A program made the position numbers and the translations under genes. This document shows positions 1 through 8,287 of a DNA stretch of 14,012 bases, one piece after another. A model generated the notes under the pieces. It saw only the letters and a program-made list of their open reading frames with translations. It ran no database searches and was not told where the DNA came from. Origin of the DNA: Rhodospirillales bacterium (GTDB lineage Bacteria > Pseudomonadota > Alphaproteobacteria > Rhodospirillales > Casp-alpha2); the NCBI GenBank assembly GCA_021775275.1, contig JAJFIE010000356.1, forward strand, positions 1 through 14,012, written 5' to 3'. Every line of letters begins with the position of its first letter. Position 1 is the stretch's first letter.

Positions 1-62
1 GGTGTTACTTTTTTTGTCACGATGTTCGTAATCCCCACATCACGGCACAGCATGCCATGACA

Positions 63-950
63 TTACGCATCCCGTTCCACGACGAAATGCGCCAATTGCT
101 TCAGAAGATCGCCCTTTTCACCGAATATTTCAAGGTGTTGCACGGCCTGATCACTCAACATTTTTGCCTGGCCCCGGGCGCGTTCCACACCAAGCAACGA
201 AACAAATGTGGCCTTCCCCGCAGCCTGATCCTTGCCGGTCTTCTTGCCGGTCTTTTCAATCGAACCCTCCACATCCAGTAAATCATCGGCAATCTGAAAC
301 GCGAGTCCCAGATCATGGGCATAGGCATGTAAGGTGTGGCGCGCATTTTCGCTGGCATGTCCAAGGATCGCGCCCATTTCACATGCCACACTGATCAGCA
401 TGCCGGTTTTCATGCGCTGCATACGGGTGATTTCCGGCATGTTTAAATCGGTCGTCTCCGCCATCAGATCCAGAACCTGTCCGCCGACCATGCCCCGCTC
501 GCCACAGGCCTCGGCCAGCGCCAGCACGAGGTCGGCGCGAACCCGGGCGTCCTGATGGGTTTCCGGGTCCGCCAGCACCTCGAATGCCCGGGTCAACAAT
601 GCATCGCCGGCAAGGATAGCCGTGGCTTCATCAAATTTCTTGTGACATGTGGGCTTGCCGCGGCGCAGCTCGTCATTATCCATGGCGGGCAGATCATCAT
701 GAACCAGCGAATAACAATGAACCATTTCCACTGCGGCAGCGGCACGCAGGGCGGACGCACGGTCAACGCCAAACATTGCAGAACTGCTCAGCACCATAAA
801 CGGGCGAATACGTTTTCCCCCACCCAGTACGGCATAGCGCATGGCTTCGATCACCCGGTCTTCGGGATCGCCACCAAGTTGCAGCAACCGGTCCAGGGCG
901 CGCTCTACGGCGTCCGCAGCATCCGCCATGCTGGATTTCAGATCATTCAC
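63..950 (-). CDS. ispA: Farnesyl diphosphate synthase (polyprenyl synthetase family)
   Basis: Condenses dimethylallyl/geranyl diphosphate with isopentenyl diphosphate to give C15 farnesyl diphosphate, the precursor of ubiquinone side chains and undecaprenyl lipids; cytosolic. The 295-residue product matches the family's usual length of about 300. Visible motifs: GGGKRIRP (43-50, substrate diphosphate binding), the first Asp-rich motif DDLPAMD (85-91) followed by RRGKP, and the second Asp-rich motif DDLLD (222-226) followed by GKKTGKD. The two-residue insertion in the first motif together with Tyr80 five residues before it is the bacterial type II FPP-synthase arrangement, so C15 is the likely product. 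The start is GTG at 950, with AGGA eight bases upstream; an in-frame ATG at 929 would lose only seven residues. It lies 77 bases downstream of xseB on the same strand, the usual alphaproteobacterial pairing. Confidence 0.95.
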   Translation of the reverse strand: MNDLKSSMADAADAVERALDRLLQLGGDPEDRVIEAMRYAVLGGGKRIRPFMVLSSSAMFGVDRASALRAAAAVEMVHCYSLVHDDLPAMDNDELRRGKPTCHKKFDEATAILAGDALLTRAFEVLADPETHQDARVRADLVLALAEACGERGMVGGQVLDLMAETTDLNMPEITRMQRMKTGMLISVACEMGAILGHASENARHTLHAYAHDLGLAFQIADDLLDVEGSIEKTGKKTGKDQAAGKATFVSLLGVERARGQAKMLSDQAVQHLEIFGEKGDLLKQLAHFVVERDA

Positions 951-1027
951 GGGTGTTTTCCTAAATTTTCCGTAGCAGGCCTTTATCGTGCGAAGAATAC
1001 CGGATTCCGGATCAATCTATCTTGATC

Positions 1028-1288
1028 TTAATCAAAGTCGGCAGGTTCGCTGGTCGCTTCACCATCGGGGCCCATGACGATTTTCTCGACCCGGGTCCGC
1101 GCTTCAGTGAGTTTCTGTTCGCAATGCTTCTTCAACATGGCGCCGCGCTCATAGGCTTTTATAGCGTCATCCAGCGCGCCTGAGCCTTCTTCAAGAACGC
1201 GAACGATGTTTTCGAGCTCTTCCAGCGCATCTTCGAAGTTCAGTTTCCTGATGTCTGCCGGTATTTTGTCTTGTGATTTTTCACTCAC
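1028..1288 (-). CDS. xseB: Exodeoxyribonuclease VII small subunit
   Basis: Small subunit of exonuclease VII, which binds several copies to the XseA catalytic subunit; the complex degrades single-stranded DNA to oligonucleotides. The 86-residue acidic protein carries the XseB core: LNFEDALEELENIVRVLEEGSGALDDAI (about 16-43), then the YERGAMLKKHCEQKLTEARTRVEKI helix (46-70). The pattern is a short helical hairpin. The start is GTG at 1288 with no strong Shine-Dalgarno; no better start is available. It sits between the deacetylase-like gene and ispA, all on the minus strand, so co-transcription is likely. The 110-base gap upstream (1289-1398) has no gene; it could hold an extra promoter, but I see no convincing one. 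The acidic C-terminus after the core is ordinary for the family. Confidence 0.93.
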   Translation of the reverse strand: MSEKSQDKIPADIRKLNFEDALEELENIVRVLEEGSGALDDAIKAYERGAMLKKHCEQKLTEARTRVEKIVMGPDGEATSEPADFD

Positions 1289-1398
1289 GTCGCGTCACCA
1301 GAATTATCAATAAAATCAACCGCCTACTACTGAAGCATGGATTCCAGTTTAAGCGACCGCAGGGGGCAGCGGCAAGCAGGTTCGACCATGGGCCTGGT

Positions 1399-2331
1399 CT
1401 ATGCGGCGCGCATCAATGCCCGCACATGACACGCGGCGCTCTCTGCCAATGCCTGTAAATCATATCCCCCCTCCAGAGAGGAAACCACCCGGCCATGGCA
1501 GCAATTATCGGCAACGTCCATGATGCGGTCGGTAACCCAGCCGTAATCTTCGGTCTGCACCTCCAGATTGGCCAGGGGATCGCGTGCGTGGGCATCAAAC
1601 CCGGCGGAAATAATGATCAACTCGGGCGCAAACGTCACAACCGCCGGCAGGATGGTTCCCTCCCATGCGTGGCGGAATTCCCGTGATCCTGCGCCCGGCG
1701 CCAGGGGAACGTTACGGTTACTGTCACTCGGCCCGGTTTCATGTGCGCCGCCGGTCCCCGGATACGCTCCCGACTGATGGCTGGAGCCGAAAAACAGGTT
1801 TCTGTCTTTATAGAACAAATGCTGCGTGCCGTTACCGTGGTGGACATCAAAATCCACCACCGCGACACGGGAAAGGCCATGCGCCATCCGCGCATGCTCG
1901 GCCGCGATGGCGACGTTATTGAACACGCAAAATCCCATGGCGCGATCTCTCTCGGCGTGGTGTCCCGGCGGCCGCACGGCGCAAAACGCATTGTCGGCGT
2001 CTCCCCCGATCACCGCATCTACGGCGGCGCACACAGCGCCAACCGCCCGCAATGCGGCTTCGCCCGAGGCCGGGCACAATGCCGTATCCGGATCGAGATA
2101 GACAAGCCCCTCGACCGGCACACTTTCAAGAACCTGCGTCACATAGGCGGCGTCATGGGAAAGTTCGATGACGGTTCGGTCCGCCTTGGGAGCCTCACGA
2201 CGATCAAGCGCCGCGAAATCATCGTCGCCCAGGGCGGCCAAGACGGCCCGCAACCGATCCGGACACTCCGGATGCATGGCGCCGGCATCGTGCTCGATAC
2301 AAACGGGATGGGTGAACAGACTGGTTGTCAT
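1399..2331 (-). CDS. Histone deacetylase family protein (zinc amidohydrolase)
   Basis: Class II-type HDAC / acetylpolyamine amidohydrolase fold; the family hydrolyses acetyl-amide bonds on lysines or polyamines with a zinc ion. In 310 residues the active-site set is complete: PPGHH (121-125) with the two catalytic His, VDFDVHHGNG (159-168) with Asp162 and His164 as zinc ligands and Asp160 as charge-relay partner, SAGFDAH (242-248) with Asp246 as the third ligand, and EGGYD with Tyr290 as the transition-state Tyr. HPECPDR (20-26) near the N-terminus is also typical. No signal peptide is visible, so it should be cytosolic. It starts with ATG 17 bases after the cytochrome gene's stop, which suggests translation from one transcript. 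The substrate cannot be read from the sequence; some relatives in proteobacteria act on acetylpolyamines or acetylated proteins. Confidence 0.92.
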   Translation of the reverse strand: MTTSLFTHPVCIEHDAGAMHPECPDRLRAVLAALGDDDFAALDRREAPKADRTVIELSHDAAYVTQVLESVPVEGLVYLDPDTALCPASGEAALRAVGAVCAAVDAVIGGDADNAFCAVRPPGHHAERDRAMGFCVFNNVAIAAEHARMAHGLSRVAVVDFDVHHGNGTQHLFYKDRNLFFGSSHQSGAYPGTGGAHETGPSDSNRNVPLAPGAGSREFRHAWEGTILPAVVTFAPELIIISAGFDAHARDPLANLEVQTEDYGWVTDRIMDVADNCCHGRVVSSLEGGYDLQALAESAACHVRALMRAA

Positions 2332-2348
2332 AAGAAGCGCTCTATTTT

Positions 2349-3701
2349 TTATTGTGACGACGCACCGGTGATGATGCGCAGGAAGTCTATCAGGTTTTCC
2401 AGGTCTTCCGCACTGGTTACGCGTTGAACCGGCATTTTTGTTCCAGGCAAAAAAACGTCCGGCCCTTTTTCAAATAACGCTGTCAGAGTTTCCGCATTCC
2501 ACCTGAAATCCACCTGTTTGAGGGCTGCTGAATAATTGTACCCCGGCACCTGACCTGCAATACGGCCAAACAACCCGTCAAAATTCGGGCCGGAGCGGCG
2601 CGCACCGTCGGCGTTGAGGTTATGGCATCGGGCGCATTTTGTGAACAGCCGGGCGCCGGGATGATCACTCTCCAACCACGGTTGCGGCTCGTCCGATGCG
2701 ATTGCCATTGGCCCAATCCGGTCACCGGTCTCAAGATGCCACACCCGTACTGTCTCGTCGGAACTGGCGGTCAGGGCAAAACGGCCATCGGGGGTCAAAG
2801 CCGTTGACCAGATTATGGTGTCATGGGCGTTAATCCGACGTGGCTCATCCGTCCCATCCAACGCCCACAGGACCAACTCACCATCGCGTCCCGCAGAAAC
2901 CGCCGACTGCCCATCCGGTGAGAAGGATACGGAAAAAACCTGTTTTTCATGAAAATCAAATACCCGTAACAGAACACCGGAATCCATATCCCACAGGCGA
3001 ACAGTTCCATCGATACTGGCGGACAGCAGCCGCCCATCGTCGGGTGACGCCGCCAGGCGGGTGATTCCCATGGCATGGCCTTCCAGAACCGAAGCAAAGC
3101 GAACTTCCGCACGATCCCAAATCCGTATTCTGCCGTCATGCCCTCCCATGGCCAGCCAGCGACCATCTTTGGAAAAGGCCACCGCGTTAACGGGTGTGTC
3201 CACCTCAATGGCAAGCACCTCAAGACCCGATACCGGGTCCCACAAGCGGACTGTTTTGTCCCATCCACCGGTGGCGATATGGTCGCCGGCGGGAGAAATG
3301 GCGACTGCCATCACTTTGTGGGTGTGCCCTTTCAAACGGTGCATGATTTGGGGATTGCTGGTGTCTGTCAGCGACCAGACAATGGCGGTGCCATCATCAC
3401 TGACGGTCACGGCGCGCTGGCTGTCACCAAAAAAGGCAACATCATTCACCGGCGCGTCATGGCCTTCAAGGAAGGCCAGTTCTGATTGCTCGCCGAAATT
3501 CCACAAAATGGCCGAAAAATCAAAACTGCCGGAAAGCGCGTATCGACCATCCGGTGATACGGTAACGGTGCGCACCATCCCGCCATGCCCCAACAGGTCA
3601 GCGCTGGATGGTTGAGGCAGCATCAACGGCACGACAGCCACTACGGCCATAACGACCGTACGGATGCATCGCCGTACCCTGTTAAATGAAATTTGGCCCA
3701 T
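2349..3701 (-). CDS. Secreted WD40 propeller-cytochrome c fusion protein
   Basis: Predicted periplasmic haem protein of 450 residues. The N-terminus (1-34) is a signal peptide: basic NRVRRCIRTV, hydrophobic VVMAVVAVVPLML, then PSSA before the mature chain. Seven WD40 repeats follow, their strand-c endings visible as WNF (67-69), VWS, LWD, IWD, LWD, LWA and VWH (320-322), enough for a full seven-bladed propeller. The C-terminal domain (about 345-445) is a class I cytochrome c: CARCH (356-360) binds haem, GPNFDGLFGR (371-380) is the usual mid-domain motif, and PGTKMP (419-424) supplies the axial Met423. Such fusions are known in alphaproteobacteria, but I know of no assigned redox partner. It diverges from the RND operon and is first of the minus-strand set. 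The ATG at 3701 is preceded only by a weak G-rich Shine-Dalgarno. Confidence 0.9.
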   Translation of the reverse strand: MGQISFNRVRRCIRTVVMAVVAVVPLMLPQPSSADLLGHGGMVRTVTVSPDGRYALSGSFDFSAILWNFGEQSELAFLEGHDAPVNDVAFFGDSQRAVTVSDDGTAIVWSLTDTSNPQIMHRLKGHTHKVMAVAISPAGDHIATGGWDKTVRLWDPVSGLEVLAIEVDTPVNAVAFSKDGRWLAMGGHDGRIRIWDRAEVRFASVLEGHAMGITRLAASPDDGRLLSASIDGTVRLWDMDSGVLLRVFDFHEKQVFSVSFSPDGQSAVSAGRDGELVLWALDGTDEPRRINAHDTIIWSTALTPDGRFALTASSDETVRVWHLETGDRIGPMAIASDEPQPWLESDHPGARLFTKCARCHNLNADGARRSGPNFDGLFGRIAGQVPGYNYSAALKQVDFRWNAETLTALFEKGPDVFLPGTKMPVQRVTSAEDLENLIDFLRIITGASSQ

Positions 3702-3726
3702 TATGCCCCCGTGTCATCACATAACT

Positions 3727-3754
3727 GTCATACAGCATGGTATTCGATGTCAAT
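3727..3754 (-). promoter_or_regulatory. Putative sigma-70 promoter for the WD40-cytochrome c gene
   Basis: Read on the minus strand, TTGACA (3754-3749) is followed after 16 bases by TATGAC (3732-3727). The -35 box is a perfect consensus and the -10 box matches at four of six positions. The implied transcript start near 3720 leaves a short leader of about 20 bases before the ATG at 3701. This is prediction from sequence only. Confidence 0.45.
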
Positions 3755-3774
3755 TCGCTCGCCAATTCTATCGA

Positions 3775-3803
3775 TTGGGGTTTATACCAAGGTGCAGTAA
3801 TAA
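3775..3803 (+). promoter_or_regulatory. Putative promoter for the RND efflux operon
   Basis: TTGGGG (3775-3780), a 17-base spacer and TAATAA (3798-3803) form a plausible but imperfect sigma-70 promoter pointing at the adaptor gene. The transcript would carry a leader of about 90 bases that includes the hairpin at 3848-3864. The boxes lie in the AT-rich part of the divergent region and back onto the opposite promoter at 3727-3754. Confidence 0.35.
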
Positions 3804-3847
3804 GAATAACACCGAAATCCCGGAAATAGGGTACCGCAAGGCGGAAT

Positions 3848-3864
3848 CCACGACTATATCGTGG
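3848..3864. promoter_or_regulatory. Dyad symmetry upstream of the RND operon
   Basis: Perfect six-base arms CCACGA and TCGTGG flank a five-base centre CTATA, about 33 bases before the likely start of the adaptor gene. It could be an operator for a repressor of the pump or a small hairpin in the leader RNA. No regulator gene lies next to the operon, so the binding protein is unknown. Confidence 0.35.
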
Positions 3865-3897
3865 GCTATACAAATTGTGACTGACTTGAGGCTTGTT

Positions 3898-5043
3898 TTG
3901 ACGGCTCCCGGTAACCTGTTTGTTCATTTTCGATATCTCCTGATTGCCCTGTTTGCCTGGTCATTGACCGGAACTTTGGCCCAGGCCCAAGAACAGGCAC
4001 AGGATAATGAACCAGAAGCGACGCCCGTCCGTGTCGATATGGTCATTGAAGAACCCCTGAACCAGACCATGCCGGTAATTGGCCGACTGGTGGCGACGAA
4101 AACCGGTGTTGTTTCGGCACGCACCGGCGGACCTGTGGGTGAATTCAGGGTGCAGGTCGGAGACCGGGTCACGGCGGATCAGATTATCGCCGTTCTGGTC
4201 AAGGACACGCTGGAATCCCGTCGTGACCTGTGGCTGGCCGAAGTTGCCAAGGCAAAGGCCGCCATCGGCACCAGCCGTGCCGAATTGAAGTTGCGCGAGC
4301 AGGAGATGAAACGCCTGAGCGACCTTGAGACATCTGCCGCCTTCAGCCAGGCCAGACTGGATGACAAGGCGCAGGAAGTCGCTGTGGCAAAAAGCGCCAT
4401 CGCCGAATTACAGGCGGCTCTCGGGGTTGCAAACGCCAATTTGCAGCTTGCACGCATTGACCTGAACTACGCGGACATTCGGGCCCCTTACCATGGCGTG
4501 ATCACCCAGCGGCATACGGAGGCAGGCGCCTATGTGCGCGCAGGCGACCCGCTGGTGACGCTCATTGATGACAGCACGCTGGAAATTGACGCCGACGTCC
4601 CGACAGAACGCATTTCCGGCCTGACACAGGGTACTGCGGTTGCCTTCAAGTACGGTGATGGCACCACAGGGACCGCCGCCGTCCGCGCCGTGGTTCCCGA
4701 TGAAAATCCCCTGACGCGGACCCGGTCGGTGCGCTTCACCGCAGCACTCGGGTCGAGCGCACCGCTGGCCGCCAACCAGAGCATCACCCTGCAAATCCCC
4801 GTCGGCGCCCCCCGCACGGTTATCAGCGTCCACAAGGACGCCATTCTGAGCCGCGGCGGACGTCGACTCGTCTATCTGGCGAAGGGCGGTATCGCCACCG
4901 TCCGCCCGGTCGAACTTGGCGAATCCATTGGTGTGAGGTTTGAAGTCCTTGATGGGCTGATATCCGGTGATCTGGTGGTTGTCCGTGGCAATGAACGCCT
5001 GCGCCCTGAACAGGCCGTCGTCATCACCGAACCGAAAAGCTGA
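3898..5043 (+). CDS. RND efflux periplasmic adaptor (membrane fusion protein)
   Basis: HlyD/AcrA-type adaptor that links an inner-membrane RND pump to an outer-membrane channel. Reading from the TTG at 3898 gives 381 residues: signal peptide 1-30 (YLLIALFAWSLTGTLAQA, cleavage after AQA; no lipobox cysteine), first lipoyl half about 60-100 (IGRLVATKTGVVSARTGG), a coiled-coil hairpin about 102-180 (Ala/Glu/Lys-rich), second lipoyl half about 190-228 (IRAPYHGVITQRHTEAGAYVRAGDPLVTL), then the beta-barrel and membrane-proximal domains. The frame stays open back to an ATG at 3664, but that stretch overlaps the divergent gene and does not read like protein. GAGG at 3888-3891, six bases before the TTG, decides the start; GTG at 3877 is the alternative. 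The next gene starts seven bases after this stop. No outer-membrane factor gene is in view. Confidence 0.9.
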   Translation: MTAPGNLFVHFRYLLIALFAWSLTGTLAQAQEQAQDNEPEATPVRVDMVIEEPLNQTMPVIGRLVATKTGVVSARTGGPVGEFRVQVGDRVTADQIIAVLVKDTLESRRDLWLAEVAKAKAAIGTSRAELKLREQEMKRLSDLETSAAFSQARLDDKAQEVAVAKSAIAELQAALGVANANLQLARIDLNYADIRAPYHGVITQRHTEAGAYVRAGDPLVTLIDDSTLEIDADVPTERISGLTQGTAVAFKYGDGTTGTAAVRAVVPDENPLTRTRSVRFTAALGSSAPLAANQSITLQIPVGAPRTVISVHKDAILSRGGRRLVYLAKGGIATVRPVELGESIGVRFEVLDGLISGDLVVVRGNERLRPEQAVVITEPKS

Positions 5044-5050
5044 TTCCGCC

Positions 5051-8000
5051 ATGGACTTGATTAAATCATCCATTGAACGACCTGTCGCTGTCATCGCCGC
5101 TGTATTAATGGTGATTATGTTTGGACTGGTTGCCCTCAACGAAATTCCCATTCAGCTGACCCCTGACGTACGCAAGCCGGTGATCAGCTTGCGCACCTTC
5201 TGGCCGGGTGCCGCCCCGGCAGAAGTAGAGCGCGAGATCACCAACCGTCAGGAAGAGGTCCTGAAAGGGCTGGAGGGCCTGGAACAGATCACCAGCCGGT
5301 CCGAAGATGGTCGTTCTTCCATCACTCTGGAATTCGGTGTCGGCCAGAACATGGACAAGGCGTTGTTGCTGGTAGCCAACCGACTTGACCGTGTCGATGG
5401 CTACCCGGAGGAAGCAGATGAACCCTCGATCAGGACATCATCCAGCGACGACAATCCGATCACCTGGATTGTCCTGCGCCGGGCAGACGGCGTAGAGACC
5501 CCTATCCACCAGTTTGGCGACTTTATTGAAGATACCGTGCAGGACCGAATTGAACGGGTTAACGGCGTATCGCGCGTCAACGTTTACGGCGGCAGCGAAC
5601 GCGAAATGGAAGTGGTTGTCGACCCCGACAGCATGGCGCGTTACGGACTTACCGTAACGCAGGTCGTCAACACCCTCCGCGCTGCCAACGCCAGCGTTTC
5701 AGCCGGTGATGTTGATGAAGGCAAACGCCGTTATGTGGTTCGCACGGAAGGCGAATTTGTAACCCTGGATCAGGTCCGCAATGTTGTTTTGCGATCCCTG
5801 GTTGATCCCCAGACCGGACGTCTGGCCCGCGTCACCATGGGCGACATCGGACGGGTTTCATTCGACTACAAGGAACCATCCGCCCATATCCGTTTTATGG
5901 GCGAGCCGGCTCTGGCCATTAACGCCATCCGCGAAACCGGCTCCAACGTGATCGAAGTAATGAACGGTATCCGCGAGGCGTTGAAGGAACTTAACGAAGA
6001 TATCTTGCCGGATGCACGGCTCTATCTGACCCAGGTCTATGATGAAACGGTCTATATTGACTCGTCCATCCAGCTCGTGCGGCAAAACATCTTTGTCGGC
6101 GGCGGATTGGCCGCCATTATCCTGTTGCTGTTCCTGCGGTCGGCGCGCGCCACACTGGTTATCTCTCTCGCCATCCCGGTGTCCGTCATTGGTGCGTTTG
6201 TCGCCATGGCCGCGCTTGGGCGGTCGCTGAATGTTATTTCATTGGCGGGCATCGCTTTTGCCGTGGGCATGGTGGTTGATGCAGCGATTGTTGTGCTTGA
6301 AAACATTTACCGACTCCGCGAACAGGGTTTATCCAAACGCGAAGCCGCCTACCTGGGCGCAAAACAGGTGTGGGGTGCGGTTTTTGTCTCCGCACTGACG
6401 ACCGTTCTGGTGTTCATCCCCATCCTTGTTATGGAACTGGAAGTCGGTCAGTTATTCCGCGACATCGCCGTGGCGATTTCCGTGTCGGTCATTCTCTCGC
6501 TTATCGTCGCGGTGACCGTCATCCCGGCGCTTTCCAATCGACTGCTGACAAAAACCGCGAAGGAGTCCCATGGCTCCATCGGCGCGCCACTGGTTATCGT
6601 CGGCAATCTGTTCGTTTCGCTGATTTCCGGCGTCACCGCCCGGGTCATCAACAACCGCTTCCTGTCCATCATGGTCGTGGTTGTTTTGTGTGGCGCGGGC
6701 GGCATGGCCACATGGACCTTCCTGCCCAAACTGGACTACCTGCCGGACGGCAACCGAAACCTTATTTTCGGCGTCATCCTGCCCCCACCCGGCTACAATC
6801 TGGATACCATGGAAGGTATCGCCACTGATATCGAGAACACCATGCGGCCCCTGTGGAAAGGATCAACCGGCGAGGTGGATACCACCTTCAACACATCGGA
6901 CGATGGCTCGGGTGATTCTGAGACAGCGCTGGTGAAACGGTTTTTCTTTGTCGCTACCCGCGCAACGACATTCCTGGGGGCTGCGGCCATGGACCCCACC
7001 CGCGTCAGGGAACTGATCCCGGTGTTACAGAATGCCGCTTACAAGGAACCCGGCACCTTCGGCCTGATCAGTCAACGATCGCTTTTTGGACGCGGCATCG
7101 GTGGCGAGCGTTCCATTGATCTGAATGTGAGTGGACCGGACCTGGAAAATATTCTCGACGTGGCGCTTCGGGCCATGGGCAAACTGGGCGAACACCTGCC
7201 CTTGAACGCCGGGACACAAATTCGCCCGAAACCCGGGCTTGAGCTGGGCGCACCGGAAGTCCGCGTCTACCCCAACCGGGTCAAGCTCGCCGATAACGGG
7301 GTCAGCGCCCGCGAACTGGGCGACACCCTGGATGCCTTTAATGACGGCCTTCGCGTTGCCGAAATTACCGTGGATGGAAAGCGCCTGGATTTGATGTTGA
7401 AAGGTCCCAACCGGCAGGTCACCGAGACTCAGGGAATCAATCAGCTGCCGGTTGTCACAGCGTCAGGACGTATCCTTCCCGCCAGTTCCCTGGCCGATGT
7501 GGAAGTTACCTCGGGGCCGACAGAAATTCGCCACCTGGAACGCGAACGGACGGTAACACTGGAAATCCGCCCACCGGAGAACATGGCGCTGGAAGCGGCC
7601 CTCGACATTATCCGCAGCGGAGTCATTGCCCCCCTGCGCGCCGAAGGCATGCCCACCGGTATCCGACTGCAATTATCCGGTACGGCTGACAAACTACGTC
7701 AGACATGGGACGCCATGGTCCTGGAACTGATGATTGCCGTCGCCATCGTCTATCTGGTCATGGCGGTTCTGTTCGAAAGCTTCATCTATCCCTTCGTCAT
7801 CATGTTGTCCGTGCCGCTGGCGACGGCGGGCGGTGTCGGTGGACTGGTGCTGGTCAATCAGATGACCTTTCAACCGCTGGATATGCTGACCCTGCTCGGG
7901 TTTGTGATCCTGATTGGTATTGTGGTGAACAATGCCATTCTGCTGGTTCACCAGACCCTGTTCCATATCCGCAGCGAGGCCATGAGTGTGCACGACGCCA

Positions 8001-8272
8001 TCATGGAAGCGACCCGCAACCGCATTCGCCCCATCTTCATGTCAACGCTGACCAGCGTGTTTGGTATGCTGCCGCTGGTGGTGTTTCCCGGCGCAGGCTC
8101 GGAGCTTTACCGTGGTCTGGGATCCGTGGTTGTCGGCGGGCTGGCCTTGTCGGCCATTCTGACGTTGTTGATCATCCCGCCGTTGATGGCATTGGTGGCG
8201 GGGGCAGCGGAAAGTGCGCGGCGCAAGCCCCCACAGGTTGCCGAGGAGGTCGCCGAGGCTGCTGCGGAGTAA
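5051..8272 (+). CDS. RND efflux pump, inner-membrane permease subunit
   Basis: Proton-driven AcrB-type transporter, 1073 residues, the normal family length; forms a trimer in the inner membrane and exports compounds through the adaptor encoded just upstream. The layout is canonical: TM1 at about 12-30, a large periplasmic porter domain, TM2-6 at about 345-530, TM7 from about 537, a second periplasmic half, and TM8-12 at about 890-1040. The TM4 motif reads GMVVDAAIVVLEN with Asp410 (AcrB Asp407) but Ala411 where AcrB has Asp408. The TM10 motif reads GIVVNNAILLV, with Asn960 where AcrB has Lys940. Single-Asp TM4 motifs are known in CusA-like and some other RND subfamilies, so the pump is probably active but not a drug pump of strict AcrB type. 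Substrate cannot be inferred. I chose the ATG at 5051 because MDLIKSSIERPVAV is the typical start. Confidence 0.94.
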   Translation: MDLIKSSIERPVAVIAAVLMVIMFGLVALNEIPIQLTPDVRKPVISLRTFWPGAAPAEVEREITNRQEEVLKGLEGLEQITSRSEDGRSSITLEFGVGQNMDKALLLVANRLDRVDGYPEEADEPSIRTSSSDDNPITWIVLRRADGVETPIHQFGDFIEDTVQDRIERVNGVSRVNVYGGSEREMEVVVDPDSMARYGLTVTQVVNTLRAANASVSAGDVDEGKRRYVVRTEGEFVTLDQVRNVVLRSLVDPQTGRLARVTMGDIGRVSFDYKEPSAHIRFMGEPALAINAIRETGSNVIEVMNGIREALKELNEDILPDARLYLTQVYDETVYIDSSIQLVRQNIFVGGGLAAIILLLFLRSARATLVISLAIPVSVIGAFVAMAALGRSLNVISLAGIAFAVGMVVDAAIVVLENIYRLREQGLSKREAAYLGAKQVWGAVFVSALTTVLVFIPILVMELEVGQLFRDIAVAISVSVILSLIVAVTVIPALSNRLLTKTAKESHGSIGAPLVIVGNLFVSLISGVTARVINNRFLSIMVVVVLCGAGGMATWTFLPKLDYLPDGNRNLIFGVILPPPGYNLDTMEGIATDIENTMRPLWKGSTGEVDTTFNTSDDGSGDSETALVKRFFFVATRATTFLGAAAMDPTRVRELIPVLQNAAYKEPGTFGLISQRSLFGRGIGGERSIDLNVSGPDLENILDVALRAMGKLGEHLPLNAGTQIRPKPGLELGAPEVRVYPNRVKLADNGVSARELGDTLDAFNDGLRVAEITVDGKRLDLMLKGPNRQVTETQGINQLPVVTASGRILPASSLADVEVTSGPTEIRHLERERTVTLEIRPPENMALEAALDIIRSGVIAPLRAEGMPTGIRLQLSGTADKLRQTWDAMVLELMIAVAIVYLVMAVLFESFIYPFVIMLSVPLATAGGVGGLVLVNQMTFQPLDMLTLLGFVILIGIVVNNAILLVHQTLFHIRSEAMSVHDAIMEATRNRIRPIFMSTLTSVFGMLPLVVFPGAGSELYRGLGSVVVGGLALSAILTLLIIPPLMALVAGAAESARRKPPQVAEEVAEAAAE

Positions 8273-8287
8273 ATCACCGCACGGATA

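Noticed and set aside
1..62. Start of dxs downstream of ispA
   Set aside because: Expected from gene order in alphaproteobacteria, but no supported start or coding sequence is seen in these bases.
1741..2427. Plus-strand open frame of 228 codons opposite the deacetylase-like gene
   Set aside because: It overlaps the complete catalytic motifs of the minus-strand gene and resembles no family.
3664..3897. Extended N-terminus of the adaptor protein from ATG 3664
   Set aside because: It would overlap the start of the divergent cytochrome gene and the predicted promoters, and the residues before the signal peptide do not look like protein.
4408..5151. Minus-strand open frame of 247 codons opposite the adaptor gene
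   Set aside because: It is antisense to the adaptor gene, which has clear family motifs; the translation is low-complexity with no recognisable domain and is a shadow frame.
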